NCBI GenBank assembly: GCA_016780605.1
Contig: JADHLS010000379.1
Coordinates: 1 to 5,889 of the forward strand
Source of the DNA: Reyranella sp.
Lineage (GTDB): Bacteria; Pseudomonadota; Alphaproteobacteria; Reyranellales; Reyranellaceae
DNA length: 5,889 nucleotides
Direction: 5' to 3'
Under the pieces are notes generated by a model. It saw only the letters and a list, made by a program, of their open reading frames with translations. It was not told where the DNA came from and ran no database searches. The position numbers and the translations under genes were made by a program. This document shows positions 1-5,480 of the stretch, piece after piece. Each line of letters begins with the position of its first letter. Positions within the stretch are counted from its first letter, which is position 1.

Positions 1-416
1 AGGGCGTTGCCGAGCGCCGTCGCTCTTTCCTGCGGTGACAGCCAGTGGGTGACCGCGCCCGTCAGGGCGGGGAAGTTGGGACCCTCCGACACCCCCAGCA
101 GAACGCGCGCCGCGTAGAGCATGGCAACGCCCGTCGCCAGCGCCGTCATGCCGATCGACAGGCTCCACAGGACTGCCGCGACCGTGAGCACCAGCCGCGC
201 GCCCCAACGGTCGACGGCGAATCCTCCCAGGAGGGTGGTGATCGCGTACCCCAGGCCGAAGGCGCCCAAGATGGCGCCCGATTCCGCCGGCGAGAAATGC
301 AGGTCCCGCTGGATCAGCGGGATGGCATAGGAGATCGCCGCTCGGTCGATGTAATTGACGACGGTGATCGCGAACAGAAGGAAGACGATGAACCAGCGGA
401 AGCGCGTGGGGTGCAT
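1..416 (-). CDS. MFS transporter, anion:cation symporter (ACS)-like, N-terminal part
   Basis: This gene is cut by the left window edge; about 138 codons are visible. It encodes the start of a major facilitator superfamily permease in the inner membrane, probably a proton-coupled importer of an organic anion. Visible features are a short basic N-terminus (MHPTRFRW), a first membrane helix at about residues 8-30 containing the NYIDR signature common in ACS-family carriers, a second helix at about 45-65, the MFS motif A between helices 2 and 3 (GGFAVDRWGAR, about 64-74), a helix at about 76-95, and an R-x-LLG-x-x-EGP-x-x-PA stretch at about 104-117 typical of sugar-acid and tartrate-type ACS members. 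The ATG at 416-414 is chosen because an in-frame TAG lies directly before it (419-417). A GAGG at 431-428 is the likely ribosome site and lies inside the repeat at 426-539. The substrate cannot be read from this fragment. Confidence 0.88.
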   Translation of the reverse strand, partial: MHPTRFRWFIVFLLFAITVVNYIDRAAISYAIPLIQRDLHFSPAESGAILGAFGLGYAITTLLGGFAVDRWGARLVLTVAAVLWSLSIGMTALATGVAMLYAARVLLGVSEGPNFPALTGAVTHWLSPQERATALGNA

Positions 417-425
417 CTACGCCGG

Positions 426-539
426 TACCTCATCCTGAGGAGCCGTGCGCAGCACGGCGTCTCGAAGGATGGGCCCCAAAGTATGTGTGGGTTGCCACCC
501 TTCGAGACGCGCCCTGCGGGCGCTCCTCAGGGTGAGGTA
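426..539. repeat. Palindromic intergenic repeat (REP/MITE-like) with two nested hairpins
   Basis: Two long inverted arms, 426-471 and 496-539, flank a 24-nt centre. The outer 18 nt and inner 15 nt of each arm match the other arm's reverse complement at 31 of 33 positions. Between those blocks each arm holds its own small hairpin: CCGTGC/GCACGG (443-448 with 452-457) and GCGCCC/GGGCGC (509-514 with 518-523), each around a 3-nt loop. The small hairpins differ in sequence but keep full pairing, so selection or a copying mechanism preserves the fold. Core words such as CCTCATCCTGAGGAGC and GTCTCGAAGGATG are, from memory, typical of intergenic palindromes dispersed in Bradyrhizobium-related genomes. 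Copy number cannot be seen from one window. It lies between the stop of the LysE-type gene and the start of the MFS gene, and may weaken transcription or control translation between them. Confidence 0.85.
428..431 (-). promoter_or_regulatory. Candidate Shine-Dalgarno of the MFS gene, inside the repeat stem
   Basis: Read on the minus strand, GAGG lies 11 nt before the ATG at 416. It is the best purine-rich match upstream of that start. It forms the outer end of the 426-539 palindrome, so in the transcript it would pair with the CCTC complementary to 534-537 at the other end. The spacing is slightly long, so the assignment is moderate. Confidence 0.45.
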
Positions 540-565
540 GTGGTGTTGGTCGTCCTGCTTCTGCG

Positions 566-1180
566 TCATCGATCGGCGAGCGCGAGCTTCGCGCCCAGCG
601 CGGCAAAGGCGCCGGCGAAGGCGCGACGCATCCAGGTGAGCACCGCCGGCCGCGAGATCACGTGTCGGCGCACCGCCGCGGCGAACAGGCCGTAGCCCAC
701 GAACACCACGAAGGTCATCAGCATGAACACGCCCGAGAGCTCGGACATGCGCAGCACCGGCTGGGCCTCCTCGGTGCTGACGAACTGCGGCAGGAAGGCG
801 AAGAAGAAGATCGAGAGCTTGGGGTTCAGGATGTTGATCAGGATGGCGTGCACGATCACCTGCATTGCCGACTTCTGATCGACCGTCTCCTCGACCTTCA
901 GCGCGCCGTGCTCCCGCAGCGTCATCCACGCCATGTAGAGCAGGTAGGCGACGCCGAGATACTTCATGGTCTGGAAGGCGATGGCGCTAGTGTGCAGCAG
1001 CGCGGCCAACCCCATGATGGCCGCCGCCATATGCGGCACGATGCCGAGCGTGCAGCCGAACGCCGCGACCACGCTGGCCCGGGCGCCGCGCGAGAGGCCG
1101 GTGGCGATGGTGTAGAGCACGCCGATCCCCGGCGAGACCACGATGATCAGCGTCGTGACCAGGAAGTCGATGCTCATCAT
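566..1180 (-). CDS. LysE/RhtB-family amino-acid or metabolite exporter
   Basis: This gene encodes a 204-residue inner-membrane protein of the LysE/RhtB translocator family, which exports amino acids or related small metabolites. The length is normal for the family. About six hydrophobic segments are visible (roughly 5-25, 37-60, 68-88, 108-134, 148-170 and 182-202). An N-terminal SPG at 16-18 matches the usual SPGP motif except that Ile replaces the last Pro, and the conserved N-P-K is at 119-121 within NILNPKLSIFFF. The start ATG at 1180 overlaps the TGA of the upstream thiolase gene as ATGA (1177-1180). A second ATG follows immediately at 1177, so the protein may begin one residue later. 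The overlap suggests translational coupling and co-transcription with the thiolase. The exported substrate cannot be inferred; the family has many paralogues of unknown specificity. Confidence 0.92.
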   Translation of the reverse strand: MMSIDFLVTTLIIVVSPGIGVLYTIATGLSRGARASVVAAFGCTLGIVPHMAAAIMGLAALLHTSAIAFQTMKYLGVAYLLYMAWMTLREHGALKVEETVDQKSAMQVIVHAILINILNPKLSIFFFAFLPQFVSTEEAQPVLRMSELSGVFMLMTFVVFVGYGLFAAAVRRHVISRPAVLTWMRRAFAGAFAALGAKLALADR

Positions 1181-2454
1181 GCCGCCTCCAACAACAGAAC
1201 ACTGCCCTGGCCGCCGTCGGCGCAGATGCTGACGATGGCGCGCTGCCCCCGGGGCATGGCGGCGAGCTCCTTCACCGCCTGGCTGATGATACGGGCGCCG
1301 GTGGCGCCGAATGGATGGCCGATCGCCGTGCTGCCGCCGTTCGGGTTCATGCGCTCCCTGGGGAATGGCCCGAAGTCGCGCGGCACATGAGCCTTGTCGC
1401 GCAGGAAGACCGGGTCCTGCAGCGCCTTGAGATGGAACGCCACCTGGGCTGCGAACGCCTCATGGATCTCCCAGAGATGGATGTCGCCATAGGTGAGGTT
1501 GTTGCGCGCCAGCAGGCGCGGGATGGCGAAGGCCGGCGCCATCAAGAGCCCCTCGACGCGGAAGTCGACCGAGCCGATCTCCCAGTCGACCAGTTTTACG
1601 CGCGGTGTCGTGGATGGGAGCCGCTGCAGGCCCTTGGATGAGGCGACCCAGATCGCGGCGGCGCCGTCGGTCAGCGGCGAGGAGTTGCCGGCCGTCAGCG
1701 TGCCTTTGCCGCTGGTGCGGTCGAACGACGGCAGCAGCTTGGCGAGCTTCTCCAGCGAGGTGTCCTTGCGCGGAATGGTGTCGCGCTTGACGCCGGCCAT
1801 CGGGATCACGAGGTCGTCGAAGAAGCCCTTGTCCCAGCCGGCCATCGCGCCCCGGTGGCTTTCGAGGGCGATCTCGTCCTGCTCCTGGCGGCCGATCTGC
1901 CATTCCTTGGCGGTGATCTCGGTATGCTCGCCCATGCTGAGGCCAGTGGTGCGATTGGCGATCGCCGGGATGAACAGCCGGATGTCCTTCAGCTGGACGT
2001 GCGTGACGTGGTCGATCTTCTGGCCGAGCGAGCGCGCCTGCTGAAACTTGCGCAGCCAGTCGCTGAGTTTCTGCCCCAGCCCGATCTGCACGCGGCTGAG
2101 GCTGTCGACGCCGCCCACCAGGGCAAGGTTGTAGGCCTCGCCGTCGATCATGCCGGCCGCCTCGATGGCGCCCATCATGCTGGTCGAGCAGGCCATCACC
2201 GTGGAATAGGCGGGCACCGTGGCGTCGATGCCAGCATCCATCAGCACCTCGCGGGCGATGTTGCTGAAGGTGAGCGAAGGCACCACGACACCCCACACCG
2301 CGAAGTCGGGCTTGCCGCCTTTCAGCAAGTCGACCATGTGGCGCCCCACCGGCACCGAGAGCTCGATGGCATCGAAGGCGGCGAGCGGTCCATCGACCTT
2401 GGCGAACGGCGTGCGCACGCCAGCGGCCAGCCAGATGTCGACAGGTCGTGGCAT
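1177..2454 (-). CDS. Thiolase (acetyl-CoA C-acyltransferase), FadI-like
   Basis: This gene encodes a 425-residue cytoplasmic thiolase, expected to cleave 3-ketoacyl-CoA with CoA to give acetyl-CoA and a shortened acyl-CoA, or to run the reverse condensation. The acyl-accepting nucleophile is Cys89 in MACSTSMMGAIEAA. The catalytic His331 lies in HEAFAAQ, His380 in GHPFGATGAR, and the second catalytic Cys411 in CADGGQG. HEAF instead of NEAF, and GHPFGATGAR, point to the FadI/trifunctional-protein beta branch rather than the FadA or PhaA type; the length also fits FadI. All key residues are intact. The start at 2454 has a strong GGGGAGGAAA ribosome site ending 6 nt upstream (2461-2470). The HxlR gene ends 36 bp upstream and the exporter gene overlaps the stop. 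No adjacent FadJ-like partner is visible, so its role in ordinary beta-oxidation is uncertain. Confidence 0.94.
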   Translation of the reverse strand: MPRPVDIWLAAGVRTPFAKVDGPLAAFDAIELSVPVGRHMVDLLKGGKPDFAVWGVVVPSLTFSNIAREVLMDAGIDATVPAYSTVMACSTSMMGAIEAAGMIDGEAYNLALVGGVDSLSRVQIGLGQKLSDWLRKFQQARSLGQKIDHVTHVQLKDIRLFIPAIANRTTGLSMGEHTEITAKEWQIGRQEQDEIALESHRGAMAGWDKGFFDDLVIPMAGVKRDTIPRKDTSLEKLAKLLPSFDRTSGKGTLTAGNSSPLTDGAAAIWVASSKGLQRLPSTTPRVKLVDWEIGSVDFRVEGLLMAPAFAIPRLLARNNLTYGDIHLWEIHEAFAAQVAFHLKALQDPVFLRDKAHVPRDFGPFPRERMNPNGGSTAIGHPFGATGARIISQAVKELAAMPRGQRAIVSICADGGQGSVLLLEAA

Positions 2455-2460
2455 TGCCGA

Positions 2461-2470
2461 TTTCCTCCCC
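2461..2470 (-). promoter_or_regulatory. Strong Shine-Dalgarno of the thiolase gene
   Basis: On the minus strand this reads GGGGAGGAAA, with the GGAGG core 9 nt before the ATG at 2454. It fixes the thiolase start and is the strongest ribosome site in the left block, so the thiolase may be translated more efficiently than the regulator gene ahead of it. Confidence 0.8.
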
Positions 2471-2490
2471 GAGCGTTGGGCGAGCTTAGC

Positions 2491-2982
2491 CTATTGTCGC
2501 CGCTTTGCGGGATCGACACGCCTGGCTCCGGGACCGGGCAGAATCTCGATGTCGCGCATGCCGAGCCGCTCGACGCCGCGATCGCTCGTCATGACGATGG
2601 TGACGGGTTGGCGGGACTTGCGATCGAGCACGCGGGCCACCGGCCCGTCCGGCGGCGGCGTCCACCGTTCGCTCCATTGCGAGAGGGCGAGCAGGGCCGG
2701 GAAGAGATCGCGACCCTTGTCGGTCAGGCGGTATTCCGCGCGCGCCCGTTGATCGGGCTCGCGGTATTCGCGCCGCTCGAGGATGCCGGCCTCGGTCAGG
2801 GTCTTCAGCCGCGCGCTCAGCACGCCGCGGCCGCATGCCAGCGCCCGCGCGAAGTCGTCGAAGCGGCTAAGACCGTAAAAGGCCTCGCGCAACACGAGCA
2901 GGGTCCATTTCTCGCCCAGCACGTCGAGCGCGCGGCGGATCGAGCAGTGCTCGAGGTCATAAAGGAAGCGCGGATGATCCAT
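2491..2982 (-). CDS. HxlR-family winged-helix transcriptional regulator
   Basis: This gene encodes a 163-residue HxlR-type (MarR-like) DNA-binding regulator, expected to act as a dimer on palindromic sites near its own gene. The winged-helix domain spans about residues 8-108. HCSIRRALDVLGEKWTLLVLRE (positions 12-33, given here only as a landmark) carries the conserved Cys13 found near the N-terminus of redox-sensing relatives such as YodB and HypR; the recognition region follows at about 40-62, and the wing at about 66-90. A second Cys is at 50. A C-terminal extension of about 55 residues, ending in a PGPGAR segment, goes beyond the 110-120 residues of minimal family members; I believe such tails occur in other proteobacterial HxlR proteins. 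The start at 2982 has no clear Shine-Dalgarno. The divergent SnoaL-like gene and the downstream thiolase gene (36-bp gap) are the likely targets. Confidence 0.93.
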   Translation of the reverse strand: MDHPRFLYDLEHCSIRRALDVLGEKWTLLVLREAFYGLSRFDDFARALACGRGVLSARLKTLTEAGILERREYREPDQRARAEYRLTDKGRDLFPALLALSQWSERWTPPPDGPVARVLDRKSRQPVTIVMTSDRGVERLGMRDIEILPGPGARRVDPAKRRQ

Positions 2983-2992
2983 TGAAGGAGTC

Positions 2993-3013
2993 TATCTGAG
3001 TTTGACTCTGATA
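2993..3013. promoter_or_regulatory. Candidate operator palindrome in the divergent HxlR/SnoaL-like promoter region
   Basis: Two 9-nt arms, TATCTGAGT (2993-3001) and ACTCTGATA (3005-3013 by pairing, with TTG as the spacer from 3002), form an inverted repeat matching at 8 of 9 positions per arm. It begins 11 bp upstream of the HxlR start codon and overlaps a TTGACT candidate -35 box for the opposite gene. Size and symmetry suit a dimeric winged-helix repressor. Binding by the adjacent HxlR protein is inference from proximity. Because of the small spacer, the centre could be shifted by one base without changing the interpretation. Confidence 0.55.
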
Positions 3014-3031
3014 CCCAGCATGATGGATGCT
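3002..3031 (+). promoter_or_regulatory. Candidate sigma-70-type promoter for the SnoaL-like gene
   Basis: TTGACT at 3002-3007 matches five of six bases of the -35 consensus. GATGCT at 3026-3031, after an 18-bp spacer, keeps only A2, T3 and T6 of the -10 consensus. The -35 lies within the 2993-3013 palindrome, so a bound regulator would block polymerase. Two TAGAAT words at 3043-3048 and 3050-3055 are better -10 matches but have no -35 at the right distance. Confidence 0.35.
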
Positions 3032-3067
3032 AAGTACGGATGTAGAATCTAGAATAGCGAGCAAAAC

Positions 3068-3466
3068 ATGAAAGCAGCCAACAAGCAGCTCCTGCAGCAG
3101 GTCTATGCCGAGATCTCCAGGGGCAACGTCCAACCGTTGCTCGACAGCCTGGCGGACGACGTCGAATGGACCATCATCGGCAGCACGGCGCTGTCGGGCA
3201 CATCGCGCGGCAAGCAGGAAGTGATCGACAAGCCCCTGAAGCCCTTGCGAGCGCGCTTGGCGGACGGTCCGGTCGTCTTCGAGCCCGAGCGGTTCATCGC
3301 CGAGGGAGAGTATGTCGTGATGCAGGCGCAAGGCCGCGCCACCGCGCGGAGCGGCAAGCCCTACAACAACACCTATTGCATCGTCTGTCGCATCGTCGAC
3401 GGCAAGGTGAAGCAGATGATCGACTACGTCGACACCGAGCTGATCACGTCGGCGCTCGGCGCCTAA
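3068..3466 (+). CDS. SnoaL-like / NTF2-fold protein
   Basis: This gene encodes a 132-residue cytoplasmic protein of the SnoaL-like, ketosteroid-isomerase-related NTF2-fold group. The family pattern is clear: an N-terminal helical stretch (about 3-30), D-D-V-E-W at 30-34, a G-x-x-x-G-x-x-x-G-K-Q stretch at about 38-50 followed by a helix, then the strands GEYVVMQAQGRATA (80-93), GKPYNNTYCIVCRIVDGKV (96-114) and a closing IDYVDTELI (118-126). Such proteins may be isomerases, hydrolases or ligand-binding proteins; the specific reaction cannot be told from sequence. The ATG at 3068 gives a normal N-terminus, although the ribosome site is weak (GCGAG at 3057-3061). It is divergent from the HxlR gene and is a likely regulatory target. 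Its stop lies 3 bp from that of the convergent dioxygenase gene. Confidence 0.88.
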   Translation: MKAANKQLLQQVYAEISRGNVQPLLDSLADDVEWTIIGSTALSGTSRGKQEVIDKPLKPLRARLADGPVVFEPERFIAEGEYVVMQAQGRATARSGKPYNNTYCIVCRIVDGKVKQMIDYVDTELITSALGA

Positions 3467-3469
3467 GGA

Positions 3470-4354
3470 TCACGCCGCCTGCTCGAGCGTCGAGGCGACG
3501 TCGCGCGTCGTCACGCGGCGCAGGTCGCGCACCTTGGTGGTGTCGAACGGCCGGGCGCGATGCATGGTGCAGCGGTTGTCCCAGATCACCAGGTCGCCCT
3601 GTCGCCAGCTGTGGCTGTGCACGAACCGCCGTTGCGTCGCATGCTCGATCAGGTCCATCAGCAGCAGCCGGCCGTCGGCCACCGGCATGCCGATGATGTG
3701 CGAGGCGTGGCTCGCGACGTAGAGCGTCTTGCGATGAGAGCCGGGATGCCTGCGCACCACGCGCTGCGGCACCGGCGGCAGGCTCTTCAACTCCTCCTCT
3801 GTGTACTTCGTGACCGCGAGCTGGCCGCGCGAATGCCAGATCGAATGCTCGGCGATCAGCGGCTCGATCCGGTCCTTGGTGCTCTGCGGCAGGGCGTCGT
3901 GGGCCGCCCGCAAGTCGGCGAACTCGGTCTCGCCGCCTTCGTCCGGCACGACATGGGCATAGAGGAGGCTGAGCGCGCCCGGCACGGCGCGGAACGAGGC
4001 GTCGGTGTGCCACAGCCGATTGGCCAGCCAGTCCAGCCGCCGCTTGCTGTCAGGTGCCAGGACGTTGGCATCACCGTCGAGATTGGAGATGTCGGCGATC
4101 TCGGCCGAGGCCAGCCGATGCTTGATGGTGGTGTGGCGCGCGCGCTGGGCGGAGGAATGGATCGGCCCGAAATGGCGCGCGAAGTCGATCTGCTGGTCGT
4201 CGGTCAGTTTCTGGTCGTGGAAGATCACGACCGCATACCGGTTGATCGCCGCCTCGACCACGTCGCGATCGGCGGCCGTGAGTGGCTGGGCAAGGTCGAG
4301 ACCGGAAATCTCGGCCACGAAGTCGGGCGTCACCGGCTTGACGGTGATGCTCAT
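3470..4354 (-). CDS. TfdA/TauD-family 2-oxoglutarate/Fe(II)-dependent dioxygenase
   Basis: This gene encodes a 294-residue cytoplasmic non-haem iron dioxygenase that couples 2-oxoglutarate decarboxylation to hydroxylation of a small acidic substrate. The iron triad is complete: His116 and Asp118 in WHTDASFR, and His265 in CTMHRARPFD. Arg276 lies 11 residues after the last His, as in TauD, and should bind the 2-oxoglutarate carboxylate. GGETEFADLRAAHDALP (140-156), HASHIIGMPVADGRLLL (216-232) and EHATQRRFV with GDLVIWDNRC (about 237-262) resemble TfdA, the 2,4-dichlorophenoxyacetate dioxygenase, more than taurine dioxygenase as I recall them; length also fits. The natural substrate is unknown: TfdA-like enzymes also occur in bacteria not known to degrade herbicides. 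The start at 4354 has AGGAG 6 nt upstream (4361-4365). It is divergent from the dehydrogenase gene. Confidence 0.92.
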   Translation of the reverse strand: MSITVKPVTPDFVAEISGLDLAQPLTAADRDVVEAAINRYAVVIFHDQKLTDDQQIDFARHFGPIHSSAQRARHTTIKHRLASAEIADISNLDGDANVLAPDSKRRLDWLANRLWHTDASFRAVPGALSLLYAHVVPDEGGETEFADLRAAHDALPQSTKDRIEPLIAEHSIWHSRGQLAVTKYTEEELKSLPPVPQRVVRRHPGSHRKTLYVASHASHIIGMPVADGRLLLMDLIEHATQRRFVHSHSWRQGDLVIWDNRCTMHRARPFDTTKVRDLRRVTTRDVASTLEQAA

Positions 4355-4376
4355 GACCGTCTCCTGCGGCTATAGT
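4348..4376 (+). promoter_or_regulatory. Possible promoter for the dehydrogenase gene
   Basis: TATAGT at 4371-4376 matches five of six bases of the -10 consensus and lies 36 bp before the dehydrogenase ATG. With a 17-bp spacer the -35 would be TGCTCA (4348-4353), a poor match. The 58-bp gap must hold start signals for both divergent genes, and the TATA core reads almost the same on the minus strand. Confidence 0.25.
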
Positions 4377-4402
4377 GTTTCTTTGCCCATCCATCATCTC
4401 CC

Positions 4403-4406
4403 AGGA
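4403..4406 (+). promoter_or_regulatory. Shine-Dalgarno that sets the dehydrogenase start
   Basis: AGGA lies 6 nt before the ATG at 4413. The open frame continues upstream to 4005, but that stretch is antisense to the dioxygenase gene and has no family similarity. The ribosome site and the typical KLALLDDYQ N-terminus both support 4413. Confidence 0.75.
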
Positions 4407-4412
4407 AACGCT

Positions 4413-5411
4413 ATGCCGCAAACCCACAAACTCGCCCTGCTCGACGACTATCAGAAGGTCGCGCTGAAGATGGCCGACTGGGACCGCCTCAGGAAACGCG
4501 GCGTGGAGATCACCGTGTTCCACGAGCCGTTCACGTCGGTCGATGACGCGGCGAAGAAGCTCGCGCCGTTCGACATGCTGGGCCTGCTGCGCGAGCGCAC
4601 TGCCTTCCCGCGGGCGCTGATCGAGAAGCTCCCCAACCTCAAGTTCATGGTGCTGACCGGCGCCCGCGCCTCGAGCCTGGACGACAAAGCCGCGACCGAC
4701 CGCGGCATTCCCATCAGCAACACGCCGGGCGGCGGCTCCAACGCCTCGACCGCCGAGCTCACCTGGGCACTGCTGATGATGTGCGCCCGCGATCTCGCCA
4801 AGGCCGAGCGCCTGATGCGCTCCGGCGGCTGGCATGACGGCGTCGAGCAGATGGTCGTGCTCGAGGGCAAGCGGCTGGGCGTGATCGGGCTGGGGCGTCT
4901 GGGCAGCCGCGTCGCCGGTTATGCCAAGGCCTTCGGCATGGACGTCGTGGCCTGGAGCCAGAATCTCACGGCGGAAGCAGCGGCCAAGGGTGGGGCCAAG
5001 CTCGTCACCAAGGACGAGCTGCTCGCGACCTCGGACTTCGTCAGCATCCATCTCGTGCTGTCGGATCGCAGCCGCGGGCTTCTGGGCGCAGCCGACCTCG
5101 CCAAGATGAAGAAGAGCGCCATCCTGGTGAACACCTCGCGCGGGCCGATCGTCGATGAGGCGGCGCTGCTGGCCGCGCTCAAGAACCGCACCATCGCCCA
5201 TGCCGGCCTCGACGTGTACGACAAGGAGCCGGTGGCCCCGGGCCATCCCTTCACCAAGCTCGAGAACGTCACCCTGATCCCCCACCTGGGCTACGTCGTC
5301 GAGGACAGCTACCGGCACTTCTATGCCGGCACCATCGAGGACATCGAGGCCTGGCTGGACGGCAAGCCGATCAACGTCATCAATCCGGAAGCGTTGAAAA
5401 AAGCTGCCTGA
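4413..5411 (+). CDS. D-2-hydroxyacid dehydrogenase family protein
   Basis: This gene encodes a 332-residue cytoplasmic NAD(P)-dependent oxidoreductase of the D-isomer-specific 2-hydroxyacid dehydrogenase family, which interconverts 2-oxoacids and D-2-hydroxyacids. The N-terminal substrate domain (1-100 plus the C-terminal end) surrounds a Rossmann domain at about 105-290. The nucleotide-binding GLGRLG is at 159-164. The catalytic residues are Arg243 in NTSRGPIVDE, Glu272 in DVYDKEP and His291 in PHLGY. The expected acidic residue at the end of the second Rossmann strand is replaced by WSQN (181-184), so NADP(H) use is possible. Glyoxylate/hydroxypyruvate reductases and phosphoglycerate dehydrogenases are the nearest named members, but substrate cannot be assigned. 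It is divergent from the TfdA-like dioxygenase across 58 bp, and a YciI-like gene follows after 80 bp. Confidence 0.93.
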   Translation: MPQTHKLALLDDYQKVALKMADWDRLRKRGVEITVFHEPFTSVDDAAKKLAPFDMLGLLRERTAFPRALIEKLPNLKFMVLTGARASSLDDKAATDRGIPISNTPGGGSNASTAELTWALLMMCARDLAKAERLMRSGGWHDGVEQMVVLEGKRLGVIGLGRLGSRVAGYAKAFGMDVVAWSQNLTAEAAAKGGAKLVTKDELLATSDFVSIHLVLSDRSRGLLGAADLAKMKKSAILVNTSRGPIVDEAALLAALKNRTIAHAGLDVYDKEPVAPGHPFTKLENVTLIPHLGYVVEDSYRHFYAGTIEDIEAWLDGKPINVINPEALKKAA

Positions 5412-5446
5412 GGATGTCGATTCCCGAGGCGGCCGGACGTCGATGA

Positions 5447-5474
5447 GATGACGGGGCAGTGTGCCGCCGTCATC
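5447..5474 (+). other. Strong RNA hairpin in the gap before the YciI-like gene
   Basis: Arms 5447-5458 (GATGACGGGGCA) and 5462-5474 pair over 12 bp with one bulged G at 5466 and a GTG loop. No T-run follows, so this is not a standard intrinsic terminator. It ends 6 nt before the AGGAG ribosome site of the next gene. It could protect the upstream dehydrogenase transcript, partly stop transcription, or shape the leader of the YciI-like gene. Confidence 0.6.
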
Positions 5475-5480
5475 ACCGAG

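Noticed and set aside
426..539. CRISPR unit or rho-independent terminator
   Set aside because: There is one palindrome, not a spaced array, and no T-run follows either arm. A terminating effect is possible but not shown by sequence.
45..695. 216-codon plus-strand open frame over the MFS gene, repeat and exporter end
   Set aside because: The opposite strand encodes clear MFS and LysE-type protein, and this product is a charged, low-complexity sequence that crosses the repeat.
417..929. 170-codon minus-strand frame running through the repeat and the exporter gene
   Set aside because: It is out of frame with the exporter, whose frame holds the transmembrane pattern and NPK motif; translation through the repeat is incidental.
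1855..2985. 376-codon plus-strand open frame across the thiolase and HxlR genes
   Set aside because: It lies antisense to two well-supported genes and shows no recognisable domain; composition is that of a complementary-strand shadow.
4005..4412. Upstream extension of the dehydrogenase reading frame
   Set aside because: The extra 136 residues are antisense to the dioxygenase N-terminal half; family start motif and ribosome site place the start at 4413.
4071..5318. 415-codon minus-strand open frame opposite the dehydrogenase
   Set aside because: It is antisense to a gene with a full set of catalytic motifs, runs into the dioxygenase gene in the wrong frame, and its product is low-complexity, rich in His, Arg, Gly and Ala, with no family motif. 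Such frames are expected in high-GC DNA.
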